In this document: positions 1-9,470 of the stretch, piece by piece
Layout: each line of letters begins with the position of its first letter
Numbering within the stretch: position 1 is the first letter of the stretch
Notes under the pieces: model-generated
Databases searched by the model: none
Told to the model about the DNA's origin: nothing
The model's input: only the letters and a program-made list of their open reading frames with translations
DNA from: Anomaloglossus baeobatrachus
Lineage: Eukaryota > Chordata > Amphibia > Anura > Aromobatidae
Direction of reading: 5' to 3'
Assembly: GCF_048569485.1 (NCBI RefSeq)
Contig: NC_134357.1
Coordinates: 110,530,744-110,594,743 of the forward strand
DNA: 64,000 bases
Position numbers and translations under genes: made by a program

Positions 1-195
1 ACTGCATCTCACCGGATCCTTCATATTGCGGCGGTACCTGCAATACACTTCAATGAGCCGGATTCTGCTCTACAAGAAGTCACCGCATTCTGGTAGGCAG
101 GATCCTGTTTTCTGTAATGAGCATACCCAGAAAGCAGAGCCTGGCATGGTCAGTACAGAAATCTCTCTCTTTCTCTCAGACCCGCAACACACATC

Positions 196-475
196 CGTTT
201 AATTTGTACGTGTGCGGTACGTATTTGCACGTATCGGAGACACGTACACACGGAGACCCATGTTATTCTATGGTAGATGGCACACACACGTAAAATCACA
301 CGGAACGTGTGTCCGTGTGGTAAGTACGTGTATGCGCTTTTCTACACGGACAACATGTCCGTTTGTGGCCGGCAGCACGCAGGCACGGACCCGCTTTAGT
401 CTATGGGTCCGTGCCTGCACGTACCGTACACGGACATACACGTTTCGTGCGTGTGCGTTTTTACACTAGCGATCT
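196..475. repeat. ACACGG/CGTACG-rich repeat arm
   Basis: This stretch is dense in short motifs such as CACGTAC, ACACGGAC and their complements (for example GTCCGTG near 308 and 406). A second block rich in the same motifs lies at 1665-1900, so the two may be the diverged ends of one interspersed element spanning about 196-1900. I could not find clean terminal repeats or a target duplication. No protein is encoded; the open frame here is only a consequence of few stop codons in the repeat. Confidence 0.35.
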
Positions 476-849
476 TATTTTTTGTTTTTTTTTAAATTAA
501 ATTCAGTATACTTACCTTTTTTTCTGCTGTTCTCAGTCATACTTACATTGGCACTCGGTTTTTTTCTACCCCCGGCTCATACCGCTCCCTGATTACCAGC
601 ACGGCGAGGAACAGCTGTGCAGAGAATGCGCGGCAACAATTACTTTGAATATGCCGGCCGCTCATTAATCAATCTCGTATTCCCTGCTTTCCCCACCCAC
701 AGACGCATGTGATTGGTTGCAGTCAGAAGACACGCCCCCCACGCTGAGTGACAAGTGTCTCACTGCACCCAATCACAGCAGCCGGTGGGCGTGTCTATAC
801 TGTGCAGTAAAATAAATAAATAATTAAAAAAAACGGCGTGCGGTCCCCC

Positions 850-1310
850 GCAATTTTATTACCAGCCAGATAAAGCCATACAGCTGAAGGCTGGTATTCT
901 CAGGATGGGGAGCCCCACGTTATGGGGAGCCCCCCAGCCTAACAATATCAGTCAGCAGCCACCCAGAATTGCCACATACATTATATGCGACAGTTCTGGG
1001 ACTGTACCCGGCTCTTCCTGATTTGCCCTGGTGCATTGGCAAATTGGGGTAATAAGGAGTTATTGGCAGCCCATAGCTGCCAATAAGTCCTAGATTAATC
1101 ATGTCAGGCGTCTCCCCGAGATACCTTCCATGATTAATCTGTAAATTACAGTAAATAAACACACACACCCGAACAATCCTTTATTAGAAAAAAAAACCCA
1201 CTAACAAATTGCCTTGTTCACCAATTTAATAAGCCTGAAAAAGCCCTCCATGTCCGGCGTACTCCAGGATGGTCCAGCGTCGCATCCAGCTCTGCTGCAT
1301 GAAGGTGACC
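850..1310. other. Non-coding repeat-like stretch, unclassified
   Basis: The stretch has no coding signal on either strand beyond short chance frames. Text such as GGGGAGCCCCACG and its near-repeat 15 bases later resembles interspersed-repeat DNA rather than unique sequence. I recognise no family. Confidence 0.3.
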
Positions 1311-1312
1311 GG

Positions 1313-1472
1313 AGCTGCAGAAGACACCACCGCTCCTGTCAGCTAATGAAGGGAATAGCGCGATCAGCTGAGCTGTCAATGAGGTTACTCGCGGCCAACG
1401 CTGAATACAGCTGATCGCGCTATTCCCTTCATTAGCTGCGTGGAGCTGACTGGAGCGGCGGTGTCTTCAGCT
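1313..1472. repeat. Fold-back: 58-65 bp inverted arms
   Basis: The left arm 1313-1370 is nearly the reverse complement of 1408-1472. The innermost 30 bases of each arm, around the motif GCGCGATCAGCTG and its complement, match perfectly, and the outer ends pair as GAAGACACC with GGTGTCTTC. The loop is about 37 bases. It would form a long hairpin as single-stranded DNA or RNA. It is probably the core of a larger non-autonomous DNA transposon. Confidence 0.7.
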
Positions 1473-1664
1473 GGTGATCGGAGAGCGGTAAGTATGAGAG
1501 AGGGCTGCTCACTTCAGTCACTCGGGGGACTAGCAGTTACTGGTGAATCCTTCACAGGTGACCGCTAATCAGTACGCGGCACACAGACAGAGCCGCGACA
1601 TGACAATGAAGTCGGGTGAAGTTCACCCGAGTTCATTCTCATCGCGCAACTCTGTCTGCTGTCA

Positions 1665-1900
1665 GCCAACATGTATCAACGACATTGTGCAACACACAAA
1701 CGGACATTCCACACGGACATTCCACGTACACATACACGGGCATTTTACACACAAACACGGACATTTTACACGTACACACGGCTCGCATACGCCATCACAC
1801 GGATGCCATACATACCGGAGAAACGCCCCAAAAAAACGGAACACGGACCTGAAAAATGGACCGTAAGACACGTACTTTTTTTGTGGAAGTGTGTTTTAGG
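1665..1900. repeat. ACACGGAC-rich repeat arm
   Basis: Repeats of ACACGGACATT, CACGTACAC and similar motifs occur at irregular 20-30 base spacing. The composition matches the block at 196-475 in complementary form, which suggests both belong to one palindromic element. It is not coding. Confidence 0.35.
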
Positions 1901-2089
1901 CCTCAGACAGAAGACAAGGATCGTGGAGGGGGGAGAGGGAGTAATAAAGATGGAGTCCCTAAGTGTGTCTGTGTATTTATTTCTAATAAAATATTTTTTC
2001 TCTGTGTGATGTCTTTTTTTTTAACCCTTTATTGGAGACTCTTAATGGCCGGGTCAAACTTGACCTGACATTAAGAATCTCGGGCTTTA

Positions 2090-2640
2090 TATCTGCTGGT
2101 AAAACAAGACTGGTATTAACCCCTTATTACCCAGCGTGCCACCTGGCACCAGAGCCGCTGAGGAGTTAGATACAGCGCCAGAAGATGGCGCTTCTATGAG
2201 AGCACCATTTTATGGTGCAGCTGCGGACTGCAATTCATAGCGGGGAGGGGGGGCAGAAAGCTTTGGCCACCCTGTGCTGCTTAGTTGTACCTGGCTAGCA
2301 TACAAAAATATGGCGAACCCTACGTCATTTTTTTTTAATTATTTCATGAAATAATTAAAAAAAGAGCTTCCCTATATTGTTGGTTCCCAGCCGGTTATAA
2401 ATAGGCAGCTGGGGGTTGGTGGCAGCCCGTACCTGCCTACTGCACCTGGATAACATATAAAAATAAGGCGAAGCCCACGTCATTTTTTTAGTGTTTGGGC
2501 AAAAACCCTAAAAAAAAAGGGCTTCACCTGGATTTTCTATTGCCAGTGAAGCTAACATCAAGCAGTGGGGGTTAGCAGCCAGTAGCTGCTTGGGTTACCC
2601 TTATCAATAAAAAATGCAGTGGGATTCCACACATTTTTTT
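2090..2640. other. Non-coding repeat-like stretch
   Basis: Two segments near 2300-2345 and 2455-2490 share the wording ATGGCGAA/AAGGCGAAGCCCACGTCATTTTTTT, so part of this is a diverged internal duplication about 160 bases apart. No gene is visible on either strand and the family was not recognised. Confidence 0.35.
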
Positions 2641-2643
2641 TAC

Positions 2644-2663
2644 CCCTAACCCTAGGGTTAGGG
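2644..2663. repeat. 20-bp palindrome of telomere-type hexamers
   Basis: Two C-rich units (CCCTAA then CCCTA) abut two G-rich units (GGGTTA then GGG) to form a perfect 20-base palindrome centred on CTAG at 2652-2655. The orientation is C-rich then G-rich, which is the reverse of the known head-to-head telomere fusion arrangement (TTAGGG)n(CCCTAA)n. It is short and sits in repeat DNA, so chance or a repeat-internal palindrome is the likelier explanation. Confidence 0.7.
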
Positions 2664-2765
2664 TTATGTGTTTGGAGTTTTTTTTATTTTTTAATGAATT
2701 TAAAAAAAAAAAAATAGACATGGGCTTCGCCCATCGAGCACACGAGCATTTTACTGCCCACTCAT

Positions 2766-3040
2766 CCCTACTCCTGACCACACAGCCAGCAGAACAAGTA
2801 ATCAGATCAGCTGACTCCAGTGTCGGACGATTACTTGTTCTGTGTCCCCCTGCATCCATTGCAGTGTGTGCGGGCTGTGAGATCAGCAGAGTTCGGCCGG
2901 TTCTGGAGTCGGCTGATCTGAACTCAGTTGAACTCCGGCCCGCACACTCTGCGATGCATGCAGGGGGACACAGAACAAATAATCGGCCGACACTGAAGTC
3001 CTCAGCTGATCTGAACTCCTGACCACACAGCCCGCACACG
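2766..3040. repeat. Imperfect long palindrome
   Basis: Segment 2822-2875 is a close reverse complement of 2937-2991 (shared core CCCCCTGCATCCATTGCAG-like and its complement), with the outer parts pairing as CTGACCACACAGCC and GGCTGTGTGGTCAG-type text. A third partial copy lies at 3078-3130. Overlapping open frames on both strands are by-products of the palindrome. Confidence 0.6.
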
Positions 3041-3303
3041 GTCACACGTGATCGGTAGTAGGCATTGACTGCTGTTAACCTGCATCCATCGCAGCGTGTG
3101 CGGGCTGTGAGATCAGGAGTTCAGCTGACTCCCGATCAGTTGACTCCAGTGCTGGCCAATACATTTTGTGTCCCGCTGCAGAAGGATCCGGTAAAACAAC
3201 AATTGCGGTTGCATGCATTGCACATTCAATCCATAGGATCCGGTCATATGCGGTTTGCGTTTTTTTGCCTACAGGCAAAAAAACACTGATGTGAAAGTAG
3301 CCT

Positions 3304-3428
3304 CAGTATTAAAATTTCATACAAATACACTTGCATAGTGCACTGTTCACACATGTAAGTGCACAGTGTGCACCTACATGTGTGAACGGCACCCTATACA
3401 AGTCTATATGTATGCAATTTTAATACTA
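3304..3428. repeat. Small palindromic element, about 125 bp
   Basis: The ends read AGTATTAAAATT and AATTTTAATACT, and the centre contains GTTCACACATGTA facing TACATGTGTGAAC, so the whole segment is an imperfect inverted repeat. It has the size and form of a miniature transposon, but no target duplication was confirmed. Confidence 0.55.
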
Positions 3429-3429
3429 A

Positions 3430-4383
3430 GCAATGGGAATGTGAATTTTTATTGTATAAAGTACAATCCAATAATCTGCCAATTATGTAATGTTTCTGTC
3501 TAAATGACCTTCTTCAGACATGCACAAAAGTAATTGGATCTAGTTTATGGCATAGCGCTATGGAAATGCGACCACCGTCCCTGCGCAGGCACTCAATGCT
3601 CTGCTCTACTGAGGGCAGAACAAAATCCTGTACTGCACCGGGATTGACTTTATTTCCGGGGTAATAGATGTCGGCACATCATAGGACTTTGCTCTTCCCT
3701 AAGTAAGATAGGGGACAGAGCTCTGCGCAGGTGTTCACTTCAACTATGCAGGTATAAGATTTGTTTTAATCTGTGGATGTCATCCGCATCAACCAAGCCA
3801 GGAGGATAGCAGCTGCAGAAATTGAGGAGTAAAGAAAAAAGACACCCGTAGGCCCAGAAGTATAAATGGTATTTTTTGACATATGCAGGATGTGTCATAA
3901 ATGTCTGGCAGGTTTAAATCACCTCTGGGGCTCTTACCTATTTGGAGAAAGGAGTGAAGTGCCCACGATCAGAATTAGCAGTGTTTTGGACGCCAGGTGT
4001 TTTCCCTGCGTCCAAAATGCTGTGTTGTACAGTACAAGCACAGTGGAATGGATTTATAGAAATACAATGCCCACGGTGCTTCTTTTTTCTAGAGCGTAAA
4101 CTGACCTACGGTACGGCTTTTCAAGCTGCAGCATGTCAATTTATGCTTGCAGAGACAAGAGTGTTCTCGGTGAGAGAACACGGTGAAAATCCGCTGCACC
4201 CAGAACCCTAATCGTGGGCACGGTTGCCGCATCCTCCTGTGGAGAATACTAATCTTCGCAAGAGAAGACACGCTGGGTCCAGAACACAACGCACCCGAGT
4301 CGTGAGCACGTACCGTTAGAGATGGGATCTGCTAACTAGGTATTTATAGCATATTCACAAGAATAAAAAAAGAGAAGTACCAC
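3430..4383. other. No gene seen
   Basis: I see no coding region, RNA gene or clear repeat boundary here. A short palindrome occurs around 4165-4185 (GTGTTCTC facing GAGAACAC). Open frames near 3866-4211 are short, lack a recognisable domain and overlap on both strands. Confidence 0.4.
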
Positions 4384-4601
4384 TTAAAGAGGATCTATTA
4401 CCAGGTCAAAAGTGGCAGTTTTTGCTTTTATTTTATCCCTGCTACTCTTCTGAGTATTCAGCTCTTTCCTTTTTTAAATTCCACTTTACGCTCCAGAGAT
4501 GTTTTGTTTTAATTCAGTGCTAATTTTTATGATCTTTAGGAAAGGGGCGTGACTTACAATATTCTCTGGGGGTGTGTCTTTAGGCTGCTTTGCATAATTA
4601 C

Positions 4602-6203
4602 CCGTATTTTTCGCTTTATAAGACGCACTTTTGTTCCCCCAAATTTTGGGGGAAAGTAGGGGGTGCGTCTTATAAACCGAATATACGGGGGGGGAGGTGT
4701 ACATATATATATATACTGCAGGGTCCGCTCTGGAGCGGTGCTGGGGGCTGTTGGGGGCAGGTGACAGCTGCGAGCGGCAGCGTTTGATCTCCTGCTCCCG
4801 CTCATATAATATGCACAGCTTCTGTCCAGCAGCGTGGTGCTGAAACCCGCTCATATAATATGCCCCGCTGCCCACGCTGAGGGGCTGGGGCAGCGGGGCA
4901 TATTATATCTGCCTGCCCCCCTGTGATCGCACATGATCCCCCCTGGGTTAGCTATGGCCCCCGTGCTGCTGCCCATAGTAAACTAAAAAACTCTTTACTT
5001 ACCCCCTCCAGCGTGTCTCCGTCCTGGTGCTGTGATCAGGCAGCAGAGATTTCACTCTGCAGTGCTGATCACATAACCGGACCGTGAACCAGGAAATGCA
5101 GGCAGGAGGCCGGAGCTCAACCCTGAGGAGGGGGACACGAGGGAGCACAGCGCTGGAGAAGCTAAGGACAGAGTTTATTTTACTAAAAGCAGCAGCCTGG
5201 GGGCGATATCTAACACAGGGGGGGCCGTGTGTGTCAGCCACAGGGGGGCCGTATGTGTCAGCCACAGGGGGGCCGTGTGTAGCAGCCACAGGGGGGCCGT
5301 GTGTAGCAGCCACAGGGGGGGCCGTGTGTGTCAGCCACAGGGGGCTGTGTGTAGCAACCACAGGGGGATCCGTGTGTGTCAGCCACAGGGGGGCCGTGTG
5401 TGTCAGCCACAGGGGGGCCGTGTGTAGCAGCCACAGGGGGGGGGCCGTGTGTAGCAGCCACAGGGGGCCGTGTGTAGCAGCCACAGGGGGGCCGGGTGTA
5501 GCAGCCACAGGGGGGCCGTGTGTGTCAGCCACAGGGGGGCCATGTGTGTCAGCCACAGGGGGGCCGTGTGTGTCAGCCACAGGGGGGCAGTGTGTGTCAG
5601 TCACAGGGGGGCTGTGTGTAGCAGCCACAGGGGGGCCGTGTGTAGCAGCCACAGGGGGGCCATGTGTAGCAGCCACAGGGGGGCCGTGTGTGGCAGCCAC
5701 AGTGGGGCCGTGTGTGTCAGCCACAGGGGGGCCGTGTGTGTCAGCCACAGGGGGGGCCATGTGTGTAGCAACCACAGGGGGGGCCGTGTGTGTCAGCCAC
5801 AGGGGGGGCCGTGTGTGTCAGCCACAGGGGGGGCCGTGTCAGCCACAGGGGGGCTGTGTGTGTCAGCCACAGGGGGGCCGTGTGTGTCAGCCACAGGGGG
5901 GCCATGTGTGTCAGCCAAAGGGGGGGCCGTGTGTGGCAGCCACAGGGGGGCAGTGTGTGGCAGTCACAGGGGGCGTGTGCCAGCACAAGGGGTCTATATT
6001 CAATATAAGCTGGCCATATCCAGATTAAGGGGGTTAATTTTAGGATGGGGGGGCTATGAGGGGCATATACCCTATATGATTTGTTAGACGGACACTGGCA
6101 TTATAAGACAGATCCCATTTATTTAAAAAAAATTCTCTATTCCTTCACCAAATTTGGGGGTGCGTCTTATAATCCGGTGCGTCTTATAAAGCGAAAAATA
6201 CGG
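4602..6203. mobile_element. TA-flanked non-autonomous DNA transposon with internal array
   Basis: Terminal inverted repeats of about 26 bases match: left at 4602-4628, right at 6178-6203, both reading CCGTATTTTTCGCTTTATAA from outside in. The flanks are TA on both sides (4599-4600 region with one extra C, and 6204-6205), which suits a Tc1/mariner-type insertion. Further subterminal copies of the motif GTGCGTCTTATAA occur at about 4662 and 6160. The interior is mostly a 24-bp minisatellite, and no transposase is present. Confidence 0.7.
5216..5985. repeat. 24-bp minisatellite, about 32 units
   Basis: The unit is approximately GGGGGGCCGTGTGTGTCAGC followed by CACA. Variants replace GTGTCAG with GTAGCAG or change the number of Gs. 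Because 24 is divisible by three, frames stay open on both strands for up to about 300 codons; these are not genes. The array lies wholly within the TA-flanked element at 4602-6203. Confidence 0.95.
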
Positions 6204-6398
6204 TACCTTGTTTTACCTACGCTTGGTACAGATCAAAAACATTTGTACTAATTACAAAGGAACAAATCTTTGAAACCATATGGCGGAATTGATAAAAGAA
6301 AAAAAATGGAATACTCAGGGGATCAGAGGGAATAAAAGACTGACCAATTTTGACCAATAGTGACCTGGTGACAGGACCTCTTTAAACTGCTGCTACCA

Positions 6399-7117
6399 TT
6401 AAAGCTCACCAATCACCAGGATTTTCCTATATAACCTAAAGCTAGTGCAATACTGGTACTATCAGGCTGATTCTATACATACCTTTAGTTGTCCGCTATT
6501 ATGTATAAGTTTTAAAACACAAGCAACTTAAGTTTGTAAAATGTGCAGCTTCTTGAATGACAGCAGCTGCTGATCAGCTGATAGCTGGGGTGGGTATTCA
6601 TAGTGATTCCCGCCCCCCTGCCTATCCGTCCTCCCCCTGTTATTTATGTTAATTCTGTTATAGAATTGTTTTACTATTTGACTAGAAAGACCTGTGCTGA
6701 AGTCATACCCATGTGACCAGAAGAGGCGGAGCCTCAGCCAACATAGCTGATACCAGGAAGCAACATTATTTTTCTGTTGGCTGAGGCCCCGCACCTTCTG
6801 GTCACATGGGTATGACATCAGCACAGGTACTTTTAGTGATTTGGTAAAACGATTCTATAATAGAATTAGCATAAATAACAGTGGGAGGACGACAGGCAGG
6901 GGACTGGGAATCACTATGAATACCCACCCCAGCTATCAGCTGACCGACAGCTGCTGTCATTCAATAAGCTGCTCATTTTACAAACTTTACTTGAATGTGT
7001 TTCAAAACCTATACATCCCAGCTGAAAACTAAAGGTATGTATAGTCCGCATGATAGTGCCAGTATAGCACCGGCTTTAGGTTATATTAGGAAAATCGTAG
7101 TGATTGGTGCACTTTAA
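6399..7117. mobile_element. Long-TIR TTAA MITE, copy 1
   Basis: TTAA duplications lie at 6399-6402 and 7114-7117. From each end inwards the sequence begins AGCTCACCAATCACCAGGAT (left) or its diverged match (right), and inverted similarity continues for about 330 bases per arm, so nearly the whole element is a palindrome. A second copy is at 23842-24590. TTAA plus an AG start fits the Kolobok group or piggyBac-type MITEs; I cannot separate these without the autonomous partner. It is non-coding. Confidence 0.8.
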
Positions 7118-7659
7118 GCATACTAGATGTGAGTCTTATAGTGTCAAGTGGCATTATTATTGGATGTGGTTCTTTTTACTTGTCTGTCTGCAAGCTTCCT
7201 GGCTATTTCTAATAAAAGTAGAAGTATGAATACAGCTCTAGGGTATAGTATGGGATGTAACAAAGCAAATGCAGATTTATGTAGAACGATGTAGAAATGC
7301 TCACAAGCCAGTGCTATATATATCAAAAACTGTTTTATTGTTGTGTGAACAAAACTATAGAATACAAAAGATTCTAAAGGCAATTTATTTCTATGAAGAA
7401 GCTAGTATTCATAATAAAGTAATAGAAATATTAATATTTTATGATCTCCATGTCCTAGTGTAAAACACACCCTACACATAATATTCTGGGGTCAAATACT
7501 GAATTCAGACAAGTCTACACTTGTTTTTTTTTAGTATTGGGGATTTGTCAGTTGTGTTAAGTATCAAACAGTTCAAAGGATTTAGACAGAAATTCCTGCA
7601 TTAGAGCGTTGTATTAAACAGCCCTACTCTAACACTTCTACCACACGGAGAGCTTTGAT
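7118..7659 (-). other. Probable 3' untranslated and downstream region of the FGF-binding-protein gene
   Basis: This AT-rich interval follows the stop codon of the minus-strand gene and ends at the MITE boundary. Read on the minus strand it has AATAAA-type poly(A) signal candidates near 7385-7390 and 7328-7333. No other gene is visible. Where the transcript ends is inferred, not shown. Confidence 0.4.
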
Positions 7660-8382
7660 TTAGCCATTCCAGAAATTAACAAAGAAAGAACACACTGAAT
7701 GCCACTTTTCATCACAGTAGGTTTCTGACAGATTTTCATTCATCTCTATTATATCATCATTTACTTCCCGGACTGTGGTGAGATCAAGTCCAGATGGTGA
7801 AGGTGAAGGATGTGTCTTCTGGTTGGATTTATGGTCGGACTTCTTTTTGCTTCCAGATTTTTTCCCAGCACCTACATTTTCATTCTCGTCTGGATCTCTT
7901 GCTTTTACTTCTGGCTCCTTTCCATGTTCTTTAATGCGACTATTCCCTTTGGCTTTTTCGTCCACATCGCCTCCTAATTTTTGAAGTTGTGACTCTACTG
8001 CTTCTGTTTTTTTACACAAACGTGACTTCAATGTCTTATCCTCACAGACATGTTTCATTTTCTTCAATTTACCAAGGATCTGTTTCCAGTATTGCTTAGC
8101 CTTTGTGGCATATAGAGGGCATTTCTGTGGCTCCCCTTCATAAGTACAATTGTACGTGTTGCTTCCCGGCAATTTACAGTTTACCGAGAGGCTTACAGTG
8201 GCATTTCCAACAATTTCCCAAGAGCAATCATGTTTGTGTTTGGTTAAAAATTGCCCTGCCCGCAGAATAGCTTGTGTCTCTCCCCTCTTGCTGGCTATTT
8301 TGACATTTTTGCCGTACGCTAGTTGTAAAACGCTCAGGCACTGCACCAAAAAAATTAATGAAATAACACTGGAGAGCCTCAT
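7660..8382 (-). CDS. fgfbp1: Fibroblast growth factor-binding protein (FGFBP1/2 group)
   Basis: This is a complete 240-residue secreted protein. The chosen start (8382) gives a classical signal peptide: residues 2-24, with a hydrophobic core ending LAYG; an upstream in-frame ATG at 8430 would bury this signal behind 16 hydrophilic residues. Eight cysteines (53, 69, 79, 88, 113, 123, 223, 231) match the family spacing, including C-x-W near residue 53, YWKQ at 98-101, and a C-terminal W-x-x-x-C-x-F-F at 227-234. Between residues 140 and 205 lies a Lys/Ser-rich linker, typical of heparin-binding members. NxS/T sites occur at 60, 78 and 217. The family binds FGFs reversibly and releases them from extracellular heparan sulfate. 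The N-terminal half resembles FGFBP1 more, while the ending FxG recalls FGFBP2, so the paralog is uncertain. The coding part lies in one exon, as in known vertebrate genes. Confidence 0.9.
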   Translation of the reverse strand: MRLSSVISLIFLVQCLSVLQLAYGKNVKIASKRGETQAILRAGQFLTKHKHDCSWEIVGNATVSLSVNCKLPGSNTYNCTYEGEPQKCPLYATKAKQYWKQILGKLKKMKHVCEDKTLKSRLCKKTEAVESQLQKLGGDVDEKAKGNSRIKEHGKEPEVKARDPDENENVGAGKKSGSKKKSDHKSNQKTHPSPSPSGLDLTTVREVNDDIIEMNENLSETYCDEKWHSVCSFFVNFWNG

Positions 8383-8485
8383 CTCATTAGGTCTGTGTTG
8401 CTGGATGGTTTGTAATTCAAGGGCGTCCAAGCATTAATAATCCGTACAAGTTCTGGAGGAGAAGCTATTTGGCATTCGAAAATTC
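8383..8485 (-). other. 5' untranslated part of the FGFBP coding exon, with splice acceptor
   Basis: On the minus strand a pyrimidine-rich tract followed by CTGACTTTCAG ends at 8486, a strong acceptor, so the exon would begin at 8485. This leaves about 103 untranslated bases before the chosen ATG. Vertebrate FGFBP genes commonly have a non-coding first exon, which supports the reading. The splice has not been shown. Confidence 0.55.
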
Positions 8486-9106
8486 CTGAAAGTCAGGGGC
8501 AGAAAAATAAAAAGTGGGTGAGTCAAAACATAGACAATTACTGGGCACTGGCTGTGAAACAAGGGCTCACAAAACAAGAGATATTAGAGTATTCCAAGAG
8601 TCCTGGAGCTTATGTACAGTGTAATCTATAACCGAATACTTGAAGGAGCTGAATAGAAGAGCTTTATGGAAAACAAAAAAAAGTCTTTAAAGATTTACAA
8701 GCACATGCAAATGACTAACGCAAGTATTCACTTGCAAATCACACTTTTATCAAACATGCTGAGCATATAAAGAAGCTACAAAGCTCATTTGGAGAATACC
8801 AAAAAGAACATTATACATTTAAAAACAATCTAAAATGTGAACAAAAAAAAATCCCACTGACAGTACTAAATAAAAATGACTATACGTGATAGAAGGTATG
8901 CACAAGTCTGCACTAATGGTAAGATTTGTATTCAGATATGAAAATCACTTAAGACATTTATATTAATTATAAGTACATATAGTATGAAATCTTTACAGTA
9001 TTATCTGTGAAATACACTAACATTAGAAAACCAATACAAAAGACAATACTCTAAGCAACACAATGTTAGAAAATTACAGTAATATAAGAAGTAAACAAGG
9101 AGTCTT

Positions 9107-9200
9107 ACCAGACAAGTTGGAAAGCACCAGTAGAGGACTCTATAGAAGGGGCATTAAGAGTGTGTGTTTTCAATGGGACAGGAGGGGCCACGGTCACTCT
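9107..9200 (-). other. Candidate first non-coding exon of FGFBP, with splice donor
   Basis: On the minus strand the text CTG followed by GTAAGA gives a near-consensus donor at 9108-9107, so an exon would end at 9109. It pairs naturally with the acceptor at 8486, giving an intron of about 620 bases. The upstream exon limit is a guess; no convincing TATA box was found. An alternative is that the real first exon lies elsewhere. Confidence 0.35.
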
Positions 9201-9470
9201 GCCCCTCCCAGTAATTCTCCATGCACCAACACACTTTTTCTAAGGAGGGCACAAGGAATATTAAGTTTTGTACTATTTTGTACTTTTTACTATATAAACA
9301 AAAAATACAATAAAGATATAGTAAAGATATACTATATATATAAAGATATAGTAAAGATTAGCACTCTTCTTGTAGAACAGAACAATAAAGATGGAGAAAA
9401 GCAAAAATAACAACAAGCTGTGGTTGATATAGAAGAAATGTAATTAGTTTATCCATATTTTTTTATATTA

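Larger units (their letters stand above)
4384..6385. mobile_element. TTAA-flanked element (T2/Kolobok-like) hosting another element
   Basis: The left end reads TTAAAGAGGATCTATTACCAGG and the right end, read in reverse complement, TTAAAGAGGTCCTGTCACCAGG (each split here into its first 20 or so bases). Both ends carry TTAA, the target duplication of Kolobok and piggyBac elements, and the start TTAAAGRGG resembles the T2 MITEs known from Xenopus. Without the inner insertion at 4602-6203 it would be only about 400 bp, a normal MITE size. It encodes nothing. Confidence 0.65.

Noticed and set aside
2644-2663. Ancestral telomere fusion
   Set aside because: A fusion gives G-rich then C-rich text. 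Here the order is reversed, only about two units per side exist, and no degenerate telomeric array surrounds it.
5084-6087. Repetitive protein frames of 200-314 codons on both strands
   Set aside because: The 24-bp unit keeps frames open. The same explanation applies and nothing resembles a protein family.
8383-8430. Upstream in-frame ATG of the FGFBP gene as the start
   Set aside because: It would add 16 polar residues before a clear signal peptide; the start at 8382 fits a secreted protein.
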